A stretch of 64,000 bases of DNA from Sphingomonadaceae bacterium (GTDB taxonomy: Bacteria; Pseudomonadota; Alphaproteobacteria; Sphingomonadales; Sphingomonadaceae), in NCBI GenBank assembly GCA_947451145.1, contig CANFXW010000006.1, positions 62,001 to 126,000 on the forward strand. Reading direction: 5' to 3'. The notes under the pieces were generated by a model. The model saw only the letters and a program-made list of their open reading frames with translations. It made no database searches and had not been told where the DNA came from. Position numbers and translations under genes: made by a program. Numbering within the stretch: the first letter of the stretch is position 1; each line of letters starts with the position of its first letter. Positions 8,260-18,502 of the stretch are shown one piece after another.

Positions 8260-9543
8260 ATGTTTCCGAAGAGCTTCAAAGAAATTCAGGTTGATTGGCC
8301 CGCGCCAGAGCATGTTCCGGCAGAACTGAAGGTCAATCTGGCATTTGCCATGGGCATGCAGCCCAACGATTTGGTCGATCCCTATGAGCCCTGTGCATGG
8401 CTATCCGGGCCGGATGTGCCGCCACTGCTCTACAATGCAGCCAACCCCGATCCCCATGCTGGCGGTGGCGTAACCGCTGGCGGATCACGCGGCACCTGGA
8501 TCGTCAGCCACTATGCCGACATCAACCGCGTCTATACCGACAACGACCATTTCTCGAACAAGGGTACGGCTGAATTCCAGCGGATGATCGGCGAGACCTT
8601 CCGTTCGATCCCGCTCGCTATCGATCCGCCCGAGCATTCGAAATACCGCATGTTCCTGATGCCGCATTTCTCGCCCGCGCGGCTCAACAAGATGATGGAC
8701 GATATCCGCAAGGTCTGCGTCGATATGATCGAGGCGGTGCGGAAAGATGGCGAAGTCGATATCGCCTATGATTTCGGCCGGGTCTTCCCGGTGAAGATCT
8801 TCATGAGCCTGATGGGCTTTCCGCCAGAGAATTTTGACCGCTTCCTCGAATGGGAATGGAACATCCTGCACGGCGATTCGATGGAAAAGACGGCCTGGGC
8901 GCTGCGCTCGGTGCTCGATTACCTGCGCTCTTTCATCGCCGAGAAAGAGGCCAATCCCGATGACGGGCTGGTCTCGTCAATCGTCAACGGCACGATCGAG
9001 GGCAAGCCGCTCACCGATGAGGAAAAGATCGGCATGGTCTGGTTCCTGTGGCTTGGTGGTCTGGATACGGTCGCCGCGACGATCAGCCAGATGTTCCGCC
9101 GCATGGCGCTCGAGCCGTGGATCCAGGATTGGATCATCGAACACCCTGAGGGGATTCCCGGCGCGGTCGAGGAATTCCTGCGCACCCAGCCGATCCTGAG
9201 TTCGGGCCGCTCGGCCAAGTTCGATTTTGAATGGCATGGCCTGCAGATCAAGGCCGGTGACATGTTCCAGTGCCTCAACCCCTCCGGCAATTTCGATCCC
9301 GCCCAGTTTGAGGACCCGAGGCGGTTCGACCCCACGCGCAAGGGCAACCGTCACTTCACGTTCGTCGGCGGCATTCACCTGTGCCTCGGCGCGCCACTGG
9401 CGCGGCGCGAGCTGCGCATCCTGCTGGAAGAATGGTTCACCCGCGTCGGCAAGTTCAAGGTCAAGGAAGGCGCGGACACCACGGTGTTCCCGTTCCTGCT
9501 GTCGATCCGCAACCTGCCGCTGGTCTGGGATGTGAAGGGGTAA
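8260..9543 (+). CDS. Cytochrome P450 monooxygenase
   Basis: Soluble class I bacterial P450 of 427 residues. The heme-binding loop is FVGGIHLCLGAP with the cysteinate ligand Cys375. The I-helix motif is GGLDT (266-270), with Asp-Thr for proton delivery, the K-helix ExxR pair is Glu305-Arg308, and IDPPEH (121-126) is the usual early motif. There is no membrane anchor. No ferredoxin or reductase gene is adjacent, so the electron partners must be elsewhere. The substrate cannot be read from the sequence. It is preceded by GGGAGAG and a 376-base non-coding region with palindromes, which suggests separate regulation. Confidence 0.95.
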   Translation: MFPKSFKEIQVDWPAPEHVPAELKVNLAFAMGMQPNDLVDPYEPCAWLSGPDVPPLLYNAANPDPHAGGGVTAGGSRGTWIVSHYADINRVYTDNDHFSNKGTAEFQRMIGETFRSIPLAIDPPEHSKYRMFLMPHFSPARLNKMMDDIRKVCVDMIEAVRKDGEVDIAYDFGRVFPVKIFMSLMGFPPENFDRFLEWEWNILHGDSMEKTAWALRSVLDYLRSFIAEKEANPDDGLVSSIVNGTIEGKPLTDEEKIGMVWFLWLGGLDTVAATISQMFRRMALEPWIQDWIIEHPEGIPGAVEEFLRTQPILSSGRSAKFDFEWHGLQIKAGDMFQCLNPSGNFDPAQFEDPRRFDPTRKGNRHFTFVGGIHLCLGAPLARRELRILLEEWFTRVGKFKVKEGADTTVFPFLLSIRNLPLVWDVKG

Positions 9544-9566
9544 GCTAAGCCCGCCCAATCAACCTT

Positions 9567-9668
9567 CGTCATCCCCGCGAAAGCGGGGACCCATCTCCTG
9601 CCCTGTCAACATGCGCTGCCTCAGAAGGCGAGCTCTGGTGATGGGTCCCCGCTTTCGCGGGGATGACG
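9567..9668. repeat. REP-like inverted repeat between P450 and purD
   Basis: A palindromic element with near-perfect outer arms: CGTCATCCCCGCG at 9567 is mirrored by CGCGGGGATGACG ending at 9668, and the arms continue through GGGGACCCATC. It lies between the convergent ends of the P450 gene and purD and could serve as a two-way terminator. The same family is inserted in sufC at 1853-1940. Confidence 0.9.
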
Positions 9669-9687
9669 GTAATGGGTGTTGGGCGAA

Positions 9688-10971
9688 TTAGGCTTCATGC
9701 TCCCGCGCCACTTCCCGCCAGCCGATATCCCGGCGGCAGAACAGGTCTGGCGCGGTGAGGGCGTCGACGGCGGCGTAGGCTTTGGTTTGAGCCTCGCTGA
9801 CTGACGCGCCCCGGGCGGTGACGTTGAGCACGCGGCCGCCGTTGGCGAGCAGTGCGCCATCGTCGCCCAGCTTGGTTCCGGCGTGGAAGACCTTGGCGCC
9901 GCCCGCCTCTGCCTCGGCGAGGCCCTGGATCAGGCCGCCCTTCTTGGGCTCGCCCGGGTAGCCTTCGCCTGCCATGACTACGGTCAGCGCCACATCAGGG
10001 CTGAACTTCGGCGGTTGGACTGAACCCAGCCGGTTCTCGGCGCAGGCGAGCAGCAGTTCGGCGAGGTCGCTCTCCAGCCGCATCAGCATCACCTGGCATT
10101 CGGGATCGCCAAAGCGGGCATTGTATTCGATCAGTTGCGGTCCCGTTTTCGTGAGCATCAGGCCAAGGAACAGCACGCCGGAATAGGGCATGCCCTCGTC
10201 GGCCAGCGTCTTGACGGTCGGCGCGATGATGCGGGTCATCGCTTCGGCCTCAAGCTCGGGCGTCAGCACGCGGGCCGGGCTGTAGGCGCCCATGCCGCCG
10301 GTGTTGGGGCCGGTGTCGCCCTCGCCCACCCGCTTGTGGTCCTGCGCCGAGGCGAAGGCGAGGATTGTCGCGCCGTCGGTCAGGGCGAAGAAGCTGGCTT
10401 CCTCGCCTTCAAGGAATTCCTCGATCACGGCTTCCGCGCCTGCCTCACCGAAGCGCCCGGCGAAGATGTCCTGCACCGCTGCTTCAGCCTCGGCCATGGT
10501 CATGGCGACAGTCACGCCTTTGCCCGCCGCGAGGCCATCGGCCTTGATCACCACCGGAGCGCCGAACTTTGCGAGGGCGGCCATGGCTGCGGCCTCGCTG
10601 GAAACCCGCTCATATCCGCCGGTCGGGATATTGGCGCGGGCGCAGAGGTCTTTGGTGAAGCCCTTGGAGCCTTCGAGCTGGGCGGCGGCCTTGGAGGGGC
10701 CAAACACCGGCACCCCGGCGCCGCGCAGCGAATCCGCGAGGCCATCGACCAGCGGCGCTTCGGGGCCAACGACGACGAGGCCGATTGCCCGCGCATCGCA
10801 GAACGCGATCACCGCGCCGTGATCCGTCACATCGAGCGCAACGCATTCGGCATGCTGCGCGACGCCGGGATTCCCGGGGGCAGCGTAGAGCTTTTCGCAG
10901 AGAGAGGATTGCGCCAGCTTCCATGCCAGCGCATGTTCGCGTCCGCCCGATCCCAGCAGCAGGATGTTCAC
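9688..10971 (-). CDS. purD: Phosphoribosylamine-glycine ligase
   Basis: GAR synthetase, the second step of purine synthesis, which joins phosphoribosylamine and glycine with ATP. At 427 residues it has the normal length. The N-terminus [16 protein letters not shown] and the ATP-grasp features [26 protein letters not shown] and [11 protein letters not shown] are diagnostic. The start is a GTG at 10971, placed by homology to the NILLLG start; an open frame runs further upstream but overlaps xseA. The purD and xseA starts are head to head, only seven bases apart, so their promoters must overlap the opposite gene. Confidence 0.96.
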   Translation of the reverse strand: MNILLLGSGGREHALAWKLAQSSLCEKLYAAPGNPGVAQHAECVALDVTDHGAVIAFCDARAIGLVVVGPEAPLVDGLADSLRGAGVPVFGPSKAAAQLEGSKGFTKDLCARANIPTGGYERVSSEAAAMAALAKFGAPVVIKADGLAAGKGVTVAMTMAEAEAAVQDIFAGRFGEAGAEAVIEEFLEGEEASFFALTDGATILAFASAQDHKRVGEGDTGPNTGGMGAYSPARVLTPELEAEAMTRIIAPTVKTLADEGMPYSGVLFLGLMLTKTGPQLIEYNARFGDPECQVMLMRLESDLAELLLACAENRLGSVQPPKFSPDVALTVVMAGEGYPGEPKKGGLIQGLAEAEAGGAKVFHAGTKLGDDGALLANGGRVLNVTARGASVSEAQTKAYAAVDALTAPDLFCRRDIGWREVAREHEA

Positions 10972-10978
10972 GCCGGAA

Positions 10979-12451
10979 ATGCCTTTCGATGAAGAAAACC
11001 AAGAGTCCGGCGGGCTGGTAGCGAAGGAAGCGGCGGGCAGCAACGCCGCTGCGCTGTCTGTCAGCGAGATTTCCAGCCTGCTCAAGCGCACGGTGGAGGA
11101 TCGATTCGGCTTCGTGCGGGTGCGCGGTGAGCTTTCGGGCGTCAAGCGGGCCGGTTCCGGGCACCTCTATGCCAGCCTGAAGGACGAGAACGCGCGGCTC
11201 GATGCGGTGATGTGGAAAGGCAATGTCAGCCGCCTTGCTTTCCAACCCGAGGACGGCATCGAGGTGATCGCCACCGGCAAGCTGACGACCTATCCCGGGC
11301 GCTCGAATTACCAGATCGTTGTTGACCGCATGGAGATCGCCGGCGAAGGCGCGCTGCTCGCCATGCTGGCCAAGACCAAAGCGCGGCTGGAGGCGGAAGG
11401 GCTGTTCGATAGTGCGCGCAAGCGCCGTCTGCCGTTCCTGCCAAAGGTGATCGGCGTGGTGACATCGCCCACCGGCGCGGTGATCCGCGATATTCTCCAC
11501 CGGCTGGCTGACCGGATGCCCACCCACGTGATCGTCTGGCCGGTGCTGGTGCAGGGGCAGGGCGCGGCGGAGCAGGTCGCGGCGGCAGTGCGAGGGTTTT
11601 CCGCTCTCCAGCCCGGTGGTGCGGTGCCGCGTCCCGATGTCGTGATCGTCGCGCGTGGTGGTGGCTCGATCGAGGACCTCTGGGCCTTCAACGAAGAGAT
11701 CGTGGTCCGCGCGATTGCCGAGTGTTCGATCCCGGTGATCTCCGCCGTCGGCCACGAGACCGATACCACACTGGCCGACTACGCTGCCGATCTGCGCGCA
11801 CCCACCCCGACAGCGGCGGCGGAACTCGCCGTGCCGGTACGCGAGGATCTGCGCTCTGCGATTGCCGAGCTCGCGCTGCGCGGGCGGCGGGCGATTGTGC
11901 GGCCGCTCAACCTCGGCCGCGAGCGACTGGCGGCGCGGGCAGAGCGATTGCCGAAGCCCGAGGCCTTGCTTGCCAACCCCACCCAGAAGCTCGACGATCT
12001 GGGCGAGCGGCTGCGGCGCGGACTAGAGGGGCGGATCGTGATTGCCCGCACCGCTCTGCAAAAGGACGCCAGCCGTCTTTCCGCCCCGCTGCTGGTCCAG
12101 CGGCTGGCCAATGCGCAGAGCAAGCTCGATGCGCAGCGGCTGAGCCCGGCCATGCTCGTCCGGGCTGTAGCTTCAGGGCAGGAACGGCTTTCGGGCGTTA
12201 CCCGGGTGATGGCCTCGCTCAACCCCGACAACGTTTTGAAGCGCGGCTATGCGCGGGTGATGGGCGCAGGCGGCACGCTGACATCGGCGGCCGAAGCGGG
12301 CCGGGAGGCACACCTCACGCTGAAATTCCGCGATGGCGAGCTCGGTGTTGTGCCCGATGGCGCGCCACCCTCGCCAACACCAGCTCTACAGCGCCCTGCC
12401 CCGAAAGCGCCACGCCGCGACGATCCCGGCAATCAACCCAAATTGCTTTGA
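10979..12451 (+). CDS. xseA: Exodeoxyribonuclease VII large subunit
   Basis: Large subunit of the single-strand-specific exonuclease VII. It has 490 residues, with an N-terminal OB-fold (about residues 20-120, with [20 protein letters not shown]) and the catalytic domain beginning at [20 protein letters not shown], followed by the glycine-rich [14 protein letters not shown] and [14 protein letters not shown] chose the ATG at 10979 ([10 protein letters not shown]) over the one at 10964 because the latter reaches into purD and the shorter N-terminus fits the family. The small subunit xseB is not in this window. Confidence 0.95.
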   Translation: MPFDEENQESGGLVAKEAAGSNAAALSVSEISSLLKRTVEDRFGFVRVRGELSGVKRAGSGHLYASLKDENARLDAVMWKGNVSRLAFQPEDGIEVIATGKLTTYPGRSNYQIVVDRMEIAGEGALLAMLAKTKARLEAEGLFDSARKRRLPFLPKVIGVVTSPTGAVIRDILHRLADRMPTHVIVWPVLVQGQGAAEQVAAAVRGFSALQPGGAVPRPDVVIVARGGGSIEDLWAFNEEIVVRAIAECSIPVISAVGHETDTTLADYAADLRAPTPTAAAELAVPVREDLRSAIAELALRGRRAIVRPLNLGRERLAARAERLPKPEALLANPTQKLDDLGERLRRGLEGRIVIARTALQKDASRLSAPLLVQRLANAQSKLDAQRLSPAMLVRAVASGQERLSGVTRVMASLNPDNVLKRGYARVMGAGGTLTSAAEAGREAHLTLKFRDGELGVVPDGAPPSPTPALQRPAPKAPRRDDPGNQPKLL

Positions 12452-12488
12452 GCGCAAATTGCATTGAGTGGGGGCTTCCGCTAAATGC

Positions 12489-12698
12489 ATGTCCATGCTG
12501 ATGTCATCGTCTGAACGGATCGCCACGCTGCACTATGAGCCCAACGGCTTTCGTGTGATCACGCCGGGAACCCACGTGAAATGTGCGGTGACGGGAGAGG
12601 CAGTGCTGCTGGAAATGTTGCGCTACTGGTCGGTGGACCGGCAGGAGGCCTATGCCAGCTGCGCGATTGTCACCCAGCGGTTGCTTGGTCAGGCCTGA
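12489..12698 (+). CDS. DUF2093 family small protein
   Basis: A protein of about 69 residues matching the alphaproteobacterial DUF2093 family by the segments LHYEPNGFRVITPGTHVKC, AVTGEAVLLEMLRYWS and VDRQEAYASC. The core with its conserved cysteine (KCAVTG) suggests a small zinc-ribbon-like or binding fold, but the function is not known. Starts at 12489, 12495 and 12501 are all possible. It lies between xseA and an M23 peptidase on the same strand, five bases from the latter, so the three may form one transcript. Confidence 0.8.
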   Translation: MSMLMSSSERIATLHYEPNGFRVITPGTHVKCAVTGEAVLLEMLRYWSVDRQEAYASCAIVTQRLLGQA

Positions 12699-12702
12699 AC
12701 CG

Positions 12703-13566
12703 ATGCGTCTGCGCCGCCTGCTGCTGGCGGTGTGCCTGCTGCTCCCTGCTCCGCCAGCCGCTCTGGCCCTGCCCTCGGGCGTGCCTCAGGCAATTCCGGC
12801 GCTGCCTGCCGATTTCGTGCTGACCGGCCAGTTCACCCAAGGCGGCTGGCTGCGCGGCACGGCGCCCAAGGGAACGACCGCGCTGCTGCTCGATGGCAAG
12901 CCCTTGGCTCTCGCCCCGGATGGCAGCTTCTTCGCCGCCTTTGACCGTGACGCCGGAGCCAGCGCCGAACTCGTCGCCCAGCGCACCGGCGCGAGCGACC
13001 TGCGCCGCGTGCTGGCGATTGCTCCGCGCCAATGGCAGATCGAGCGGGTCAATGCGCCTTTCCATCCCCCAGCCATGCCCGACGCCGACTTTGCCCGCAT
13101 CCGCAAGGCCGAGCTGGCGCGCATCGGCGCGGCCCGGGCATTGGCAAGCGACTCTCTGGGCTGGCAGCAGAACTTCGCCTGGCCGCTCAAAGGAGCCTTG
13201 CGCGGGCGGTTCGGCTCGCAGCGGATATTCCGCGGGACACCGGCAGCCTATCACCCCGGGCTCGATATCGCAGGCGTGCAGGGTGCACCTTATGTCGCTC
13301 CCGCCGATGGCGTGGTCACGCTGGCGGCCGAGGCACCCTTCACGCTGGAGGGTAACCTGCTGATCGTCGATCACGGCATGGGGCTGACCAGCGCCTTCCT
13401 GCACAGCTCAAGGCTGGCGGTGAAGGTGGGGGACCATGTCAAACAGGGGCAATTGCTTGGCTGGGTGGGCATGACCGGGCGCGCGACAGGCCCGCATCTG
13501 CATTGGGCGCTGAAATGGCGCGATGCGCGGCTCGATCCTTTATTGTTTGTTGTGTCCGATCATTGA
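12703..13566 (+). CDS. M23 (LytM) family metallopeptidase, exported
   Basis: A 287-residue envelope protein with a signal peptide (MRLRRLLLAVCLLLPAPPAALA). The C-terminal LytM domain holds the zinc motif HPGLD (HxxxD) in AAYHPGLDIAG and the HLHW motif in GPHLHWALKW. It therefore probably cleaves peptidoglycan cross-links or acts as a factor for amidases. The N-terminal part (about 25-150) is a beta-rich domain of the type seen in sphingomonad M23 proteins, without coiled coil. I chose the ATG at 12703 because it gives a clean signal peptide; an earlier ATG at 12652 lies inside the DUF2093 gene. Confidence 0.92.
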   Translation: MRLRRLLLAVCLLLPAPPAALALPSGVPQAIPALPADFVLTGQFTQGGWLRGTAPKGTTALLLDGKPLALAPDGSFFAAFDRDAGASAELVAQRTGASDLRRVLAIAPRQWQIERVNAPFHPPAMPDADFARIRKAELARIGAARALASDSLGWQQNFAWPLKGALRGRFGSQRIFRGTPAAYHPGLDIAGVQGAPYVAPADGVVTLAAEAPFTLEGNLLIVDHGMGLTSAFLHSSRLAVKVGDHVKQGQLLGWVGMTGRATGPHLHWALKWRDARLDPLLFVVSDH

Positions 13567-13956
13567 CCGGCCAATCGCAGAGGTCACCGCGCGGTCATTG
13601 ATCCGAAGCAAAACTTTCACGCGCCACACGCTGCGGCACTTGTAATTTAACTGCACAATCTGATCGCGAAACGTAACAAAAGTGTAGCACACATCAAAAA
13701 ACCGCCAAATCCCGCGACTCTCCGGCCCTGCTGACCTTGTTGTAGATAAGCCACACCGGCGGAAGATTCTGCTTTCGCACGAAACCAAATCTTTGCCGCA
13801 AGGTCTGCTTTACGCCAAGAAAGTCCATCTATCCCGGTTCGGGAGGCCTGATTTTGCACCAGGGGGTGCGCAAAGGGGCCCGGACAAGTTCAACGGGATT
13901 GCACTGGCGGGTTGGCATTCGCGCCAAAACCCACCGTGATAAAAAGGGACTGAACT
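13567..13956. other. Upstream region of the TonB receptor gene
   Basis: About 390 bases without a supported gene. The first third is A+T-rich around 13640-13700 and probably holds the promoter, but I cannot name exact hexamers. A ribosome site AAAGGGA (13943-13949) sits seven bases before the GTG start at 13957. The length suggests a long leader. Confidence 0.45.
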
Positions 13957-16900
13957 GTGAAAAAAACCACTCTTTCTGCTTTGAAGGCAGGCACGGCTCC
14001 GGCAGTGCTCGGCCTCGCTCTGATCAGCTCCAGCGCCTTCGCGCAAGACACCAAGCCCGCCGACGAGAACGAAGCCGTCATCGTCGTCACCGGCTCGCTG
14101 ATCAAGAACCCGAACCTCGTTTCGGCCAACCCGGTCAATGTCACCACGTCTGACACGATCGAGTTGAAGCAGTCCAACCTCGCTGAAGAAGTCCTTCGCG
14201 AAATTCCCGGTGTTGTCGCCAACGTCGGTTCGGCCGTGAACAACGGTAACGGCGGCGCCAGCTATGTTGACCTTCGCGGTCTCGGCTCGAACCGCAACAT
14301 CGTTCTGCTCGATGGTAACCGCATCGTCCCGGGTGACCTTCAGGGCCGCGTCGACCTTAACAACATCCCGCTGGCTCTCGTCAGCCGCGTTGACGCGCTG
14401 ACCGGCGCTGCTGTGACCACCTATGGCGCAGACGCCATCACCGGTGTTGTCAACTTCGTCACCAAGAAGGATTTTGCCGGCGTCGATCTGACCAGCAGCT
14501 TCCAGCGCACGCAAAAGGGTGACGGTAACTTCTTCCGCACCGACCTTACCGTTGGCGCAAACTTCGCTGACGGCCGCGGTAACGCCGTGCTGAGCATCGG
14601 CTACCAGAAGTCGGACCCCGTCTATCAGGGTGACCGCGACTTCTCGGTCTTCGGCATCGACAGCTATACCGGCACGCTCGGCGGTTCGGGCACCACGGTT
14701 CCTGCCCGTGTCACCGGCACGCGTCCGCTTCTGGGCACCACGCCTGATACCAACCCGGCCACGGCAAACGGCGGCACACGCCAGCTGAATGCGTCGGGTC
14801 AGGCTGTCAGCACCTACCACTTCTTCAATTTCAACCCGTACAACATCTTCCAGACGCCGTTTAAGCGTTACAACATCTTCGCGCAGGCGAACTACCAGAT
14901 CACCGACAATGTCGAGGTCTATACCCGCGCGCTGTTCTCGAAGAACACGGTTGATACCATCATCGCACCTTCGGGCTCGTTCGGCGGTTCGGTCACGATG
15001 AACCTCAACAACCCGTTCATGCCGGCAACACTGCGCAGCCAGTTCTGCGCATTCGATACCGATCCGGGCGCAGCCTATGCTCCGCGCTTCTCGGTTGCAG
15101 AATGCGCCGCTGCTGCAACGGCTACCGGGCCTACGGACCCGAACTATCGCACGGTTACCTTCAACCTCAGCCGCCGCGCTGTCGAAGTTGGTCCGCGTAT
15201 CAGCAACTACTCCACAACGATCTTTGACTATCGCATGGGTCTGCGCGGCAAGGTTACCGATACGATCAACTGGGACCTGAACGCGTCTTACGGCGAATCG
15301 GAAAAGCTGCAGACGATCAAGAACTACACCCTGCAGTCGCGCTGGCGGCAGGCTCTGCTCGCCAACAACACCACGACCTGCATCACCGCAACCAATGGCT
15401 GCGTTCCGGTCAATCCGTTTGGTGACGCTGGCTCAATCTCGGCAGCTGGTGCGGCCTTCCTGACCGCCAACAGCTCGACCAAGATCAAGACCTCGCTCGC
15501 CCAGGTCCGCGGCCTGATCAGCGGTGAAGCCGGCTTCACCGTTCCAGGTGCCAACAACCCGGTCAGCTTCGCTCTGGGTGCCGAATACCGCAAGTACAAG
15601 GCCGAGCAGGCTTCGGACGTTCTTGCCAAGACCCCGGGTGAACTCGGCGGTGCTGGCGGTGCGGCACCTGACATCAACGGCGGCTACAACGTCTATGAAG
15701 GCTATGCAGAGTTCATCGCTCCGCTGGTCGAAGACAAGCCGATGATGAAGAGTCTGACGCTTGAAGGCGGTGCCCGCTATTCGAAGTATCATGTCGATGG
15801 CGGCCCCAGCAACGAGACCTTCACCTACAAGGCTGGCCTCACCTGGGAACCGACGGCTGACATCAAGTTCCGCGCCAACTACGCCCACGCTGTGCGTGCG
15901 CCTAACCTCGCCGAACTGTTCACGCCGTTCACTGTTGGTCTGACCACGCTGAAGACAGACCCTTGCGCAGGCACGATTGCTGCAAATCCGGGTCTCGCCG
16001 CTGGTCAAAACCTGCGCGCAGTCTGCCTTGCACAGGGCGCTCCGGTCGGCACTATCGGTTCGATCCTGAATCCGACTGCTTCGCAGGCCAACGAAAACAG
16101 CGGTGGTTCGGTTAACCTGAAGCCGGAAAAGGCCAACACCTGGACCGTTGGTATGGTTGTTCAGCCTTCGGCTGTTCCGCACCTGTCGTTCTCGGTCGAT
16201 TACTACAACATCAAGGTAACGAACGTAATCGGTACGGCTCTGCCGGGCGACTACATCAACGCCTGCTTTGCTTCGCTGTCGGCAGCAAGCGCCACCGACC
16301 CGAACTGCACGGTTATCCGTCGCAACCCGGTCACCGGTGGTCTTGATGGCGATCCGGCAACGACCAACGGCCTGTTTGCTCCGATCACCAACAACGGCGT
16401 GCTGTTCACCAACGGTATCGACGTGACGATCAACTACAGCCACGAAATCGGTGCTGTGAAGTGGGCAGCTTCGGTTGTCGGCAACTACACCGCACACTCG
16501 AAGTTCCAGGCGCTGCCGAATGCGACAACGCCGAGCCTTAACCGCGAATGCGTCGGTTACTACTCGGCCAACTGCTCGTTCACCGGTTCGCTCCAGCCGA
16601 AGTTCCAGTGGTCGTGGCGCAATACCTTCAGCTACAAGGCCTTCGATCTTTCGATCCTGTGGCGCCATATCAACCATATGGCTCAGGAGCCTGATGACAT
16701 TGCGAAGTCCGGTCCGGCCTTCGTTGGCAACATCGATCCGGGCGCGCCTGCTTCGATCGCCGGTAAGGCTGTGAACTTCGGCAAGATCCCGTCGTTCAAC
16801 TACTTCGACATGTCGCTGCGTTGGTCGATGAACGATCACATCACCCTCACGGGTACGATCCAGAACCTGCTCAACAAGCAGCCGCCGATCATCGGTAGCT

Positions 16901-16998
16901 CGATCGGTGCCACCGCTTTCGACAGCGGCAACACCTATCCGTCGACCTACGATGCGCTGGGCCGCCGTTTCGCAGTCTCGGCCAAGGTCAAGTTCTGA
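13957..16998 (+). CDS. TonB-dependent outer-membrane receptor
   Basis: A 1013-residue receptor with a signal peptide cut near ISSSAFAQD, an N-terminal plug starting with a TonB-box-like EAVIVVTGSLIK, then LAEEVLREIPGVV, LRGLGSNRNIVLLDG and TYGADAITGVVNFVTKKDF, and a long beta-barrel ending in the aromatic residue of AKVKF. This type transports large substrates across the outer membrane using TonB energy. Its cysteine-containing loops (TCITATNGCVPVNPFGD, DPCAG, CAFDTDPG) are typical of the large sphingomonad and Caulobacter receptors. The GTG start is supported by AAAGGGA. A strong terminator follows. Its neighbours are a TPR-sulfotransferase, a sulfotransferase-like gene and an AspH-type hydroxylase. 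Confidence 0.95.
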   Translation: MKKTTLSALKAGTAPAVLGLALISSSAFAQDTKPADENEAVIVVTGSLIKNPNLVSANPVNVTTSDTIELKQSNLAEEVLREIPGVVANVGSAVNNGNGGASYVDLRGLGSNRNIVLLDGNRIVPGDLQGRVDLNNIPLALVSRVDALTGAAVTTYGADAITGVVNFVTKKDFAGVDLTSSFQRTQKGDGNFFRTDLTVGANFADGRGNAVLSIGYQKSDPVYQGDRDFSVFGIDSYTGTLGGSGTTVPARVTGTRPLLGTTPDTNPATANGGTRQLNASGQAVSTYHFFNFNPYNIFQTPFKRYNIFAQANYQITDNVEVYTRALFSKNTVDTIIAPSGSFGGSVTMNLNNPFMPATLRSQFCAFDTDPGAAYAPRFSVAECAAAATATGPTDPNYRTVTFNLSRRAVEVGPRISNYSTTIFDYRMGLRGKVTDTINWDLNASYGESEKLQTIKNYTLQSRWRQALLANNTTTCITATNGCVPVNPFGDAGSISAAGAAFLTANSSTKIKTSLAQVRGLISGEAGFTVPGANNPVSFALGAEYRKYKAEQASDVLAKTPGELGGAGGAAPDINGGYNVYEGYAEFIAPLVEDKPMMKSLTLEGGARYSKYHVDGGPSNETFTYKAGLTWEPTADIKFRANYAHAVRAPNLAELFTPFTVGLTTLKTDPCAGTIAANPGLAAGQNLRAVCLAQGAPVGTIGSILNPTASQANENSGGSVNLKPEKANTWTVGMVVQPSAVPHLSFSVDYYNIKVTNVIGTALPGDYINACFASLSAASATDPNCTVIRRNPVTGGLDGDPATTNGLFAPITNNGVLFTNGIDVTINYSHEIGAVKWAASVVGNYTAHSKFQALPNATTPSLNRECVGYYSANCSFTGSLQPKFQWSWRNTFSYKAFDLSILWRHINHMAQEPDDIAKSGPAFVGNIDPGAPASIAGKAVNFGKIPSFNYFDMSLRWSMNDHITLTGTIQNLLNKQPPIIGSSIGATAFDSGNTYPSTYDALGRRFAVSAKVKF

Positions 16999-17021
16999 TC
17001 CTTTGATCGACAGTAAAGAAC

Positions 17022-17055
17022 GGGGGCGGGCAGCAATGTCCGCCCCTTTTCTTTT
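17022..17055 (+). terminator. Rho-independent terminator after the TonB receptor
   Basis: The stem GGGGCGG (17023-17029) pairs with CCGCCCC (17040-17046), directly followed by a T-rich tail TTTTCTTTT. It separates the receptor transcript from the TPR-sulfotransferase gene. Confidence 0.85.
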
Positions 17056-17083
17056 GGCCATTCGCGCGGCATCAGGTTGAACA

Positions 17084-18502
17084 ATGAATCAGGCCGCTCG
17101 CGATCCCTTCACCCTCGTCCAGATGGCGGGCGAATTCCGCCTGCAGGGGCGGCTGCGCGATGCTCTGCTCCATTGCGACGCGGCGTTGCAGATCGATCCG
17201 CGTTATGTTCCCGCATGGCTGGAGCGCGGCTTTGCCTTTGCCAGCGGCGGCTCGATGGCATCGGCGAGCGAATGTTACCGGCAGGTTGTGGCGCTCGAGC
17301 CCGGCAATGCCGATGCCCACGCCGGCCTCGCTTCTATCGCCGCACGCGATGGTGACAGCGCCGAAGGCCGCGCCCATGCTCTCGCCGCGCTGAGCGCGGA
17401 TCCCGGCAACCCCATCGCCGCCGCCGCACTCGCCACCATGGACATCGAAAGCGGCGCTCCCGAAGCAGCGCGCGCTCTGGTTGAGCCGCTGCTCGCCGCG
17501 ATGGGTGAGCCCGACAACAACCGCGCCATGCTCGCCGGACTGCTCGGCGATGCCTGCACCAAGCTGGGCGATGCCGAAGCGGCCTATGCCGCCTACACCC
17601 TGTCGAAGAGCGACTTTGCCGCGATCTTCGCCCCGCACTTCGCCAATCGCGAAAGCGCCACGGCCATGGTCCAGCGCATCCACGCCGGGATCGCCGCGAT
17701 GGACCCTGCGGGTTGGCAACCGGCCAAAGCTGTACGCCCCGCCAATGCCGCCGCCACCCACGTGTTCCTGCTCGGCTACCCCCGCTCGGGCAATACGCTG
17801 GTCGAAAACATCCTCGCCTCGATCCCCGGCGTCACCGCGCTGGAGGAGCGCCCGACCCTGCAGGCCGCCGATATGGAATTCCTGCTCGGAGAAAATGGCC
17901 TCGCCCGCCTGTCCGGCATGACGGAAGCGCAGGTCGATCCCTTCCGGCAGGCCTATTGGGACAAGGTCGCTGCTGCCGGGGCCGAGGTTGCCAATCAAGG
18001 CTTTGTCGATATGGACCCGCTCAAGGGCCTGCGCCTGCCGCTGATCGCCCGGCTGTTTCCCGATGCCCGCGTGCTGATCATGCGCCGCGATCCGCGCGAT
18101 GTTGTCTGGTCGTGCTTCCACACCAATTTTGCCCTGACCAACGCCGCGATGGAGTTCACCACGCTGGAACGCACCGCGCGGCACTATGATGCAACGATGC
18201 GGCTGATCGAGACGGCGCGTGAACACCTGCCCATCCGCACACTGGAGGTCGATTACCACCGCCTGGTGCGCGATTTTGACGCTGTAACGCGCGAAATATG
18301 CGCCTTCACCGGCCTGAAGTGGAGCGAAAGCCTCTCGCGCTTTGATCGCACCGCCAGGGAGCGCGGCGTGGCGACGGCCTCGGCCGGGCAGGTACGGCGC
18401 GGGCTCTATGACGGCACCCGCCAGTGGGAACCCTATGCGGCCTACCTCGAGCCGGTCATGCCGATCCTCCAGCCGTGGATCGAAAAGTTCGGTTACGCCT
18501 GA
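17084..18502 (+). CDS. TPR-sulfotransferase fusion protein
   Basis: A 472-residue cytosolic protein. Residues 1-180 form TPR-like helical repeats (ALQIDPRYVPAWLERGFAFA, VVALEPGNADAHAGLAS, ALSADPGNPIAAAALA). Residues 225-470 are a sulfotransferase domain with the PAPS phosphate loop GYPRSGNTLVE (231-241) and a second phosphate site MRRDPRDVVWSCF. It should transfer sulfate from PAPS to an unknown acceptor; the TPR part suggests a protein or peptide acceptor. It has no signal peptide. Its 3' end overlaps the convergent sulfotransferase-like gene by ten bases. Confidence 0.9.
   Translation: MNQAARDPFTLVQMAGEFRLQGRLRDALLHCDAALQIDPRYVPAWLERGFAFASGGSMASASECYRQVVALEPGNADAHAGLASIAARDGDSAEGRAHALAALSADPGNPIAAAALATMDIESGAPEAARALVEPLLAAMGEPDNNRAMLAGLLGDACTKLGDAEAAYAAYTLSKSDFAAIFAPHFANRESATAMVQRIHAGIAAMDPAGWQPAKAVRPANAAATHVFLLGYPRSGNTLVENILASIPGVTALEERPTLQAADMEFLLGENGLARLSGMTEAQVDPFRQAYWDKVAAAGAEVANQGFVDMDPLKGLRLPLIARLFPDARVLIMRRDPRDVVWSCFHTNFALTNAAMEFTTLERTARHYDATMRLIETAREHLPIRTLEVDYHRLVRDFDAVTREICAFTGLKWSESLSRFDRTARERGVATASAGQVRRGLYDGTRQWEPYAAYLEPVMPILQPWIEKFGYA

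Noticed and set aside
8025..8294. An 89-codon frame just before the P450 gene
   Set aside because: It overlaps the P450 start, has no ribosome site and crosses palindromes; more likely non-coding.
15433..17061. A 542-codon minus-strand frame opposite the TonB receptor
   Set aside because: The composition is typical of a reverse-strand shadow, with no recognisable motifs.
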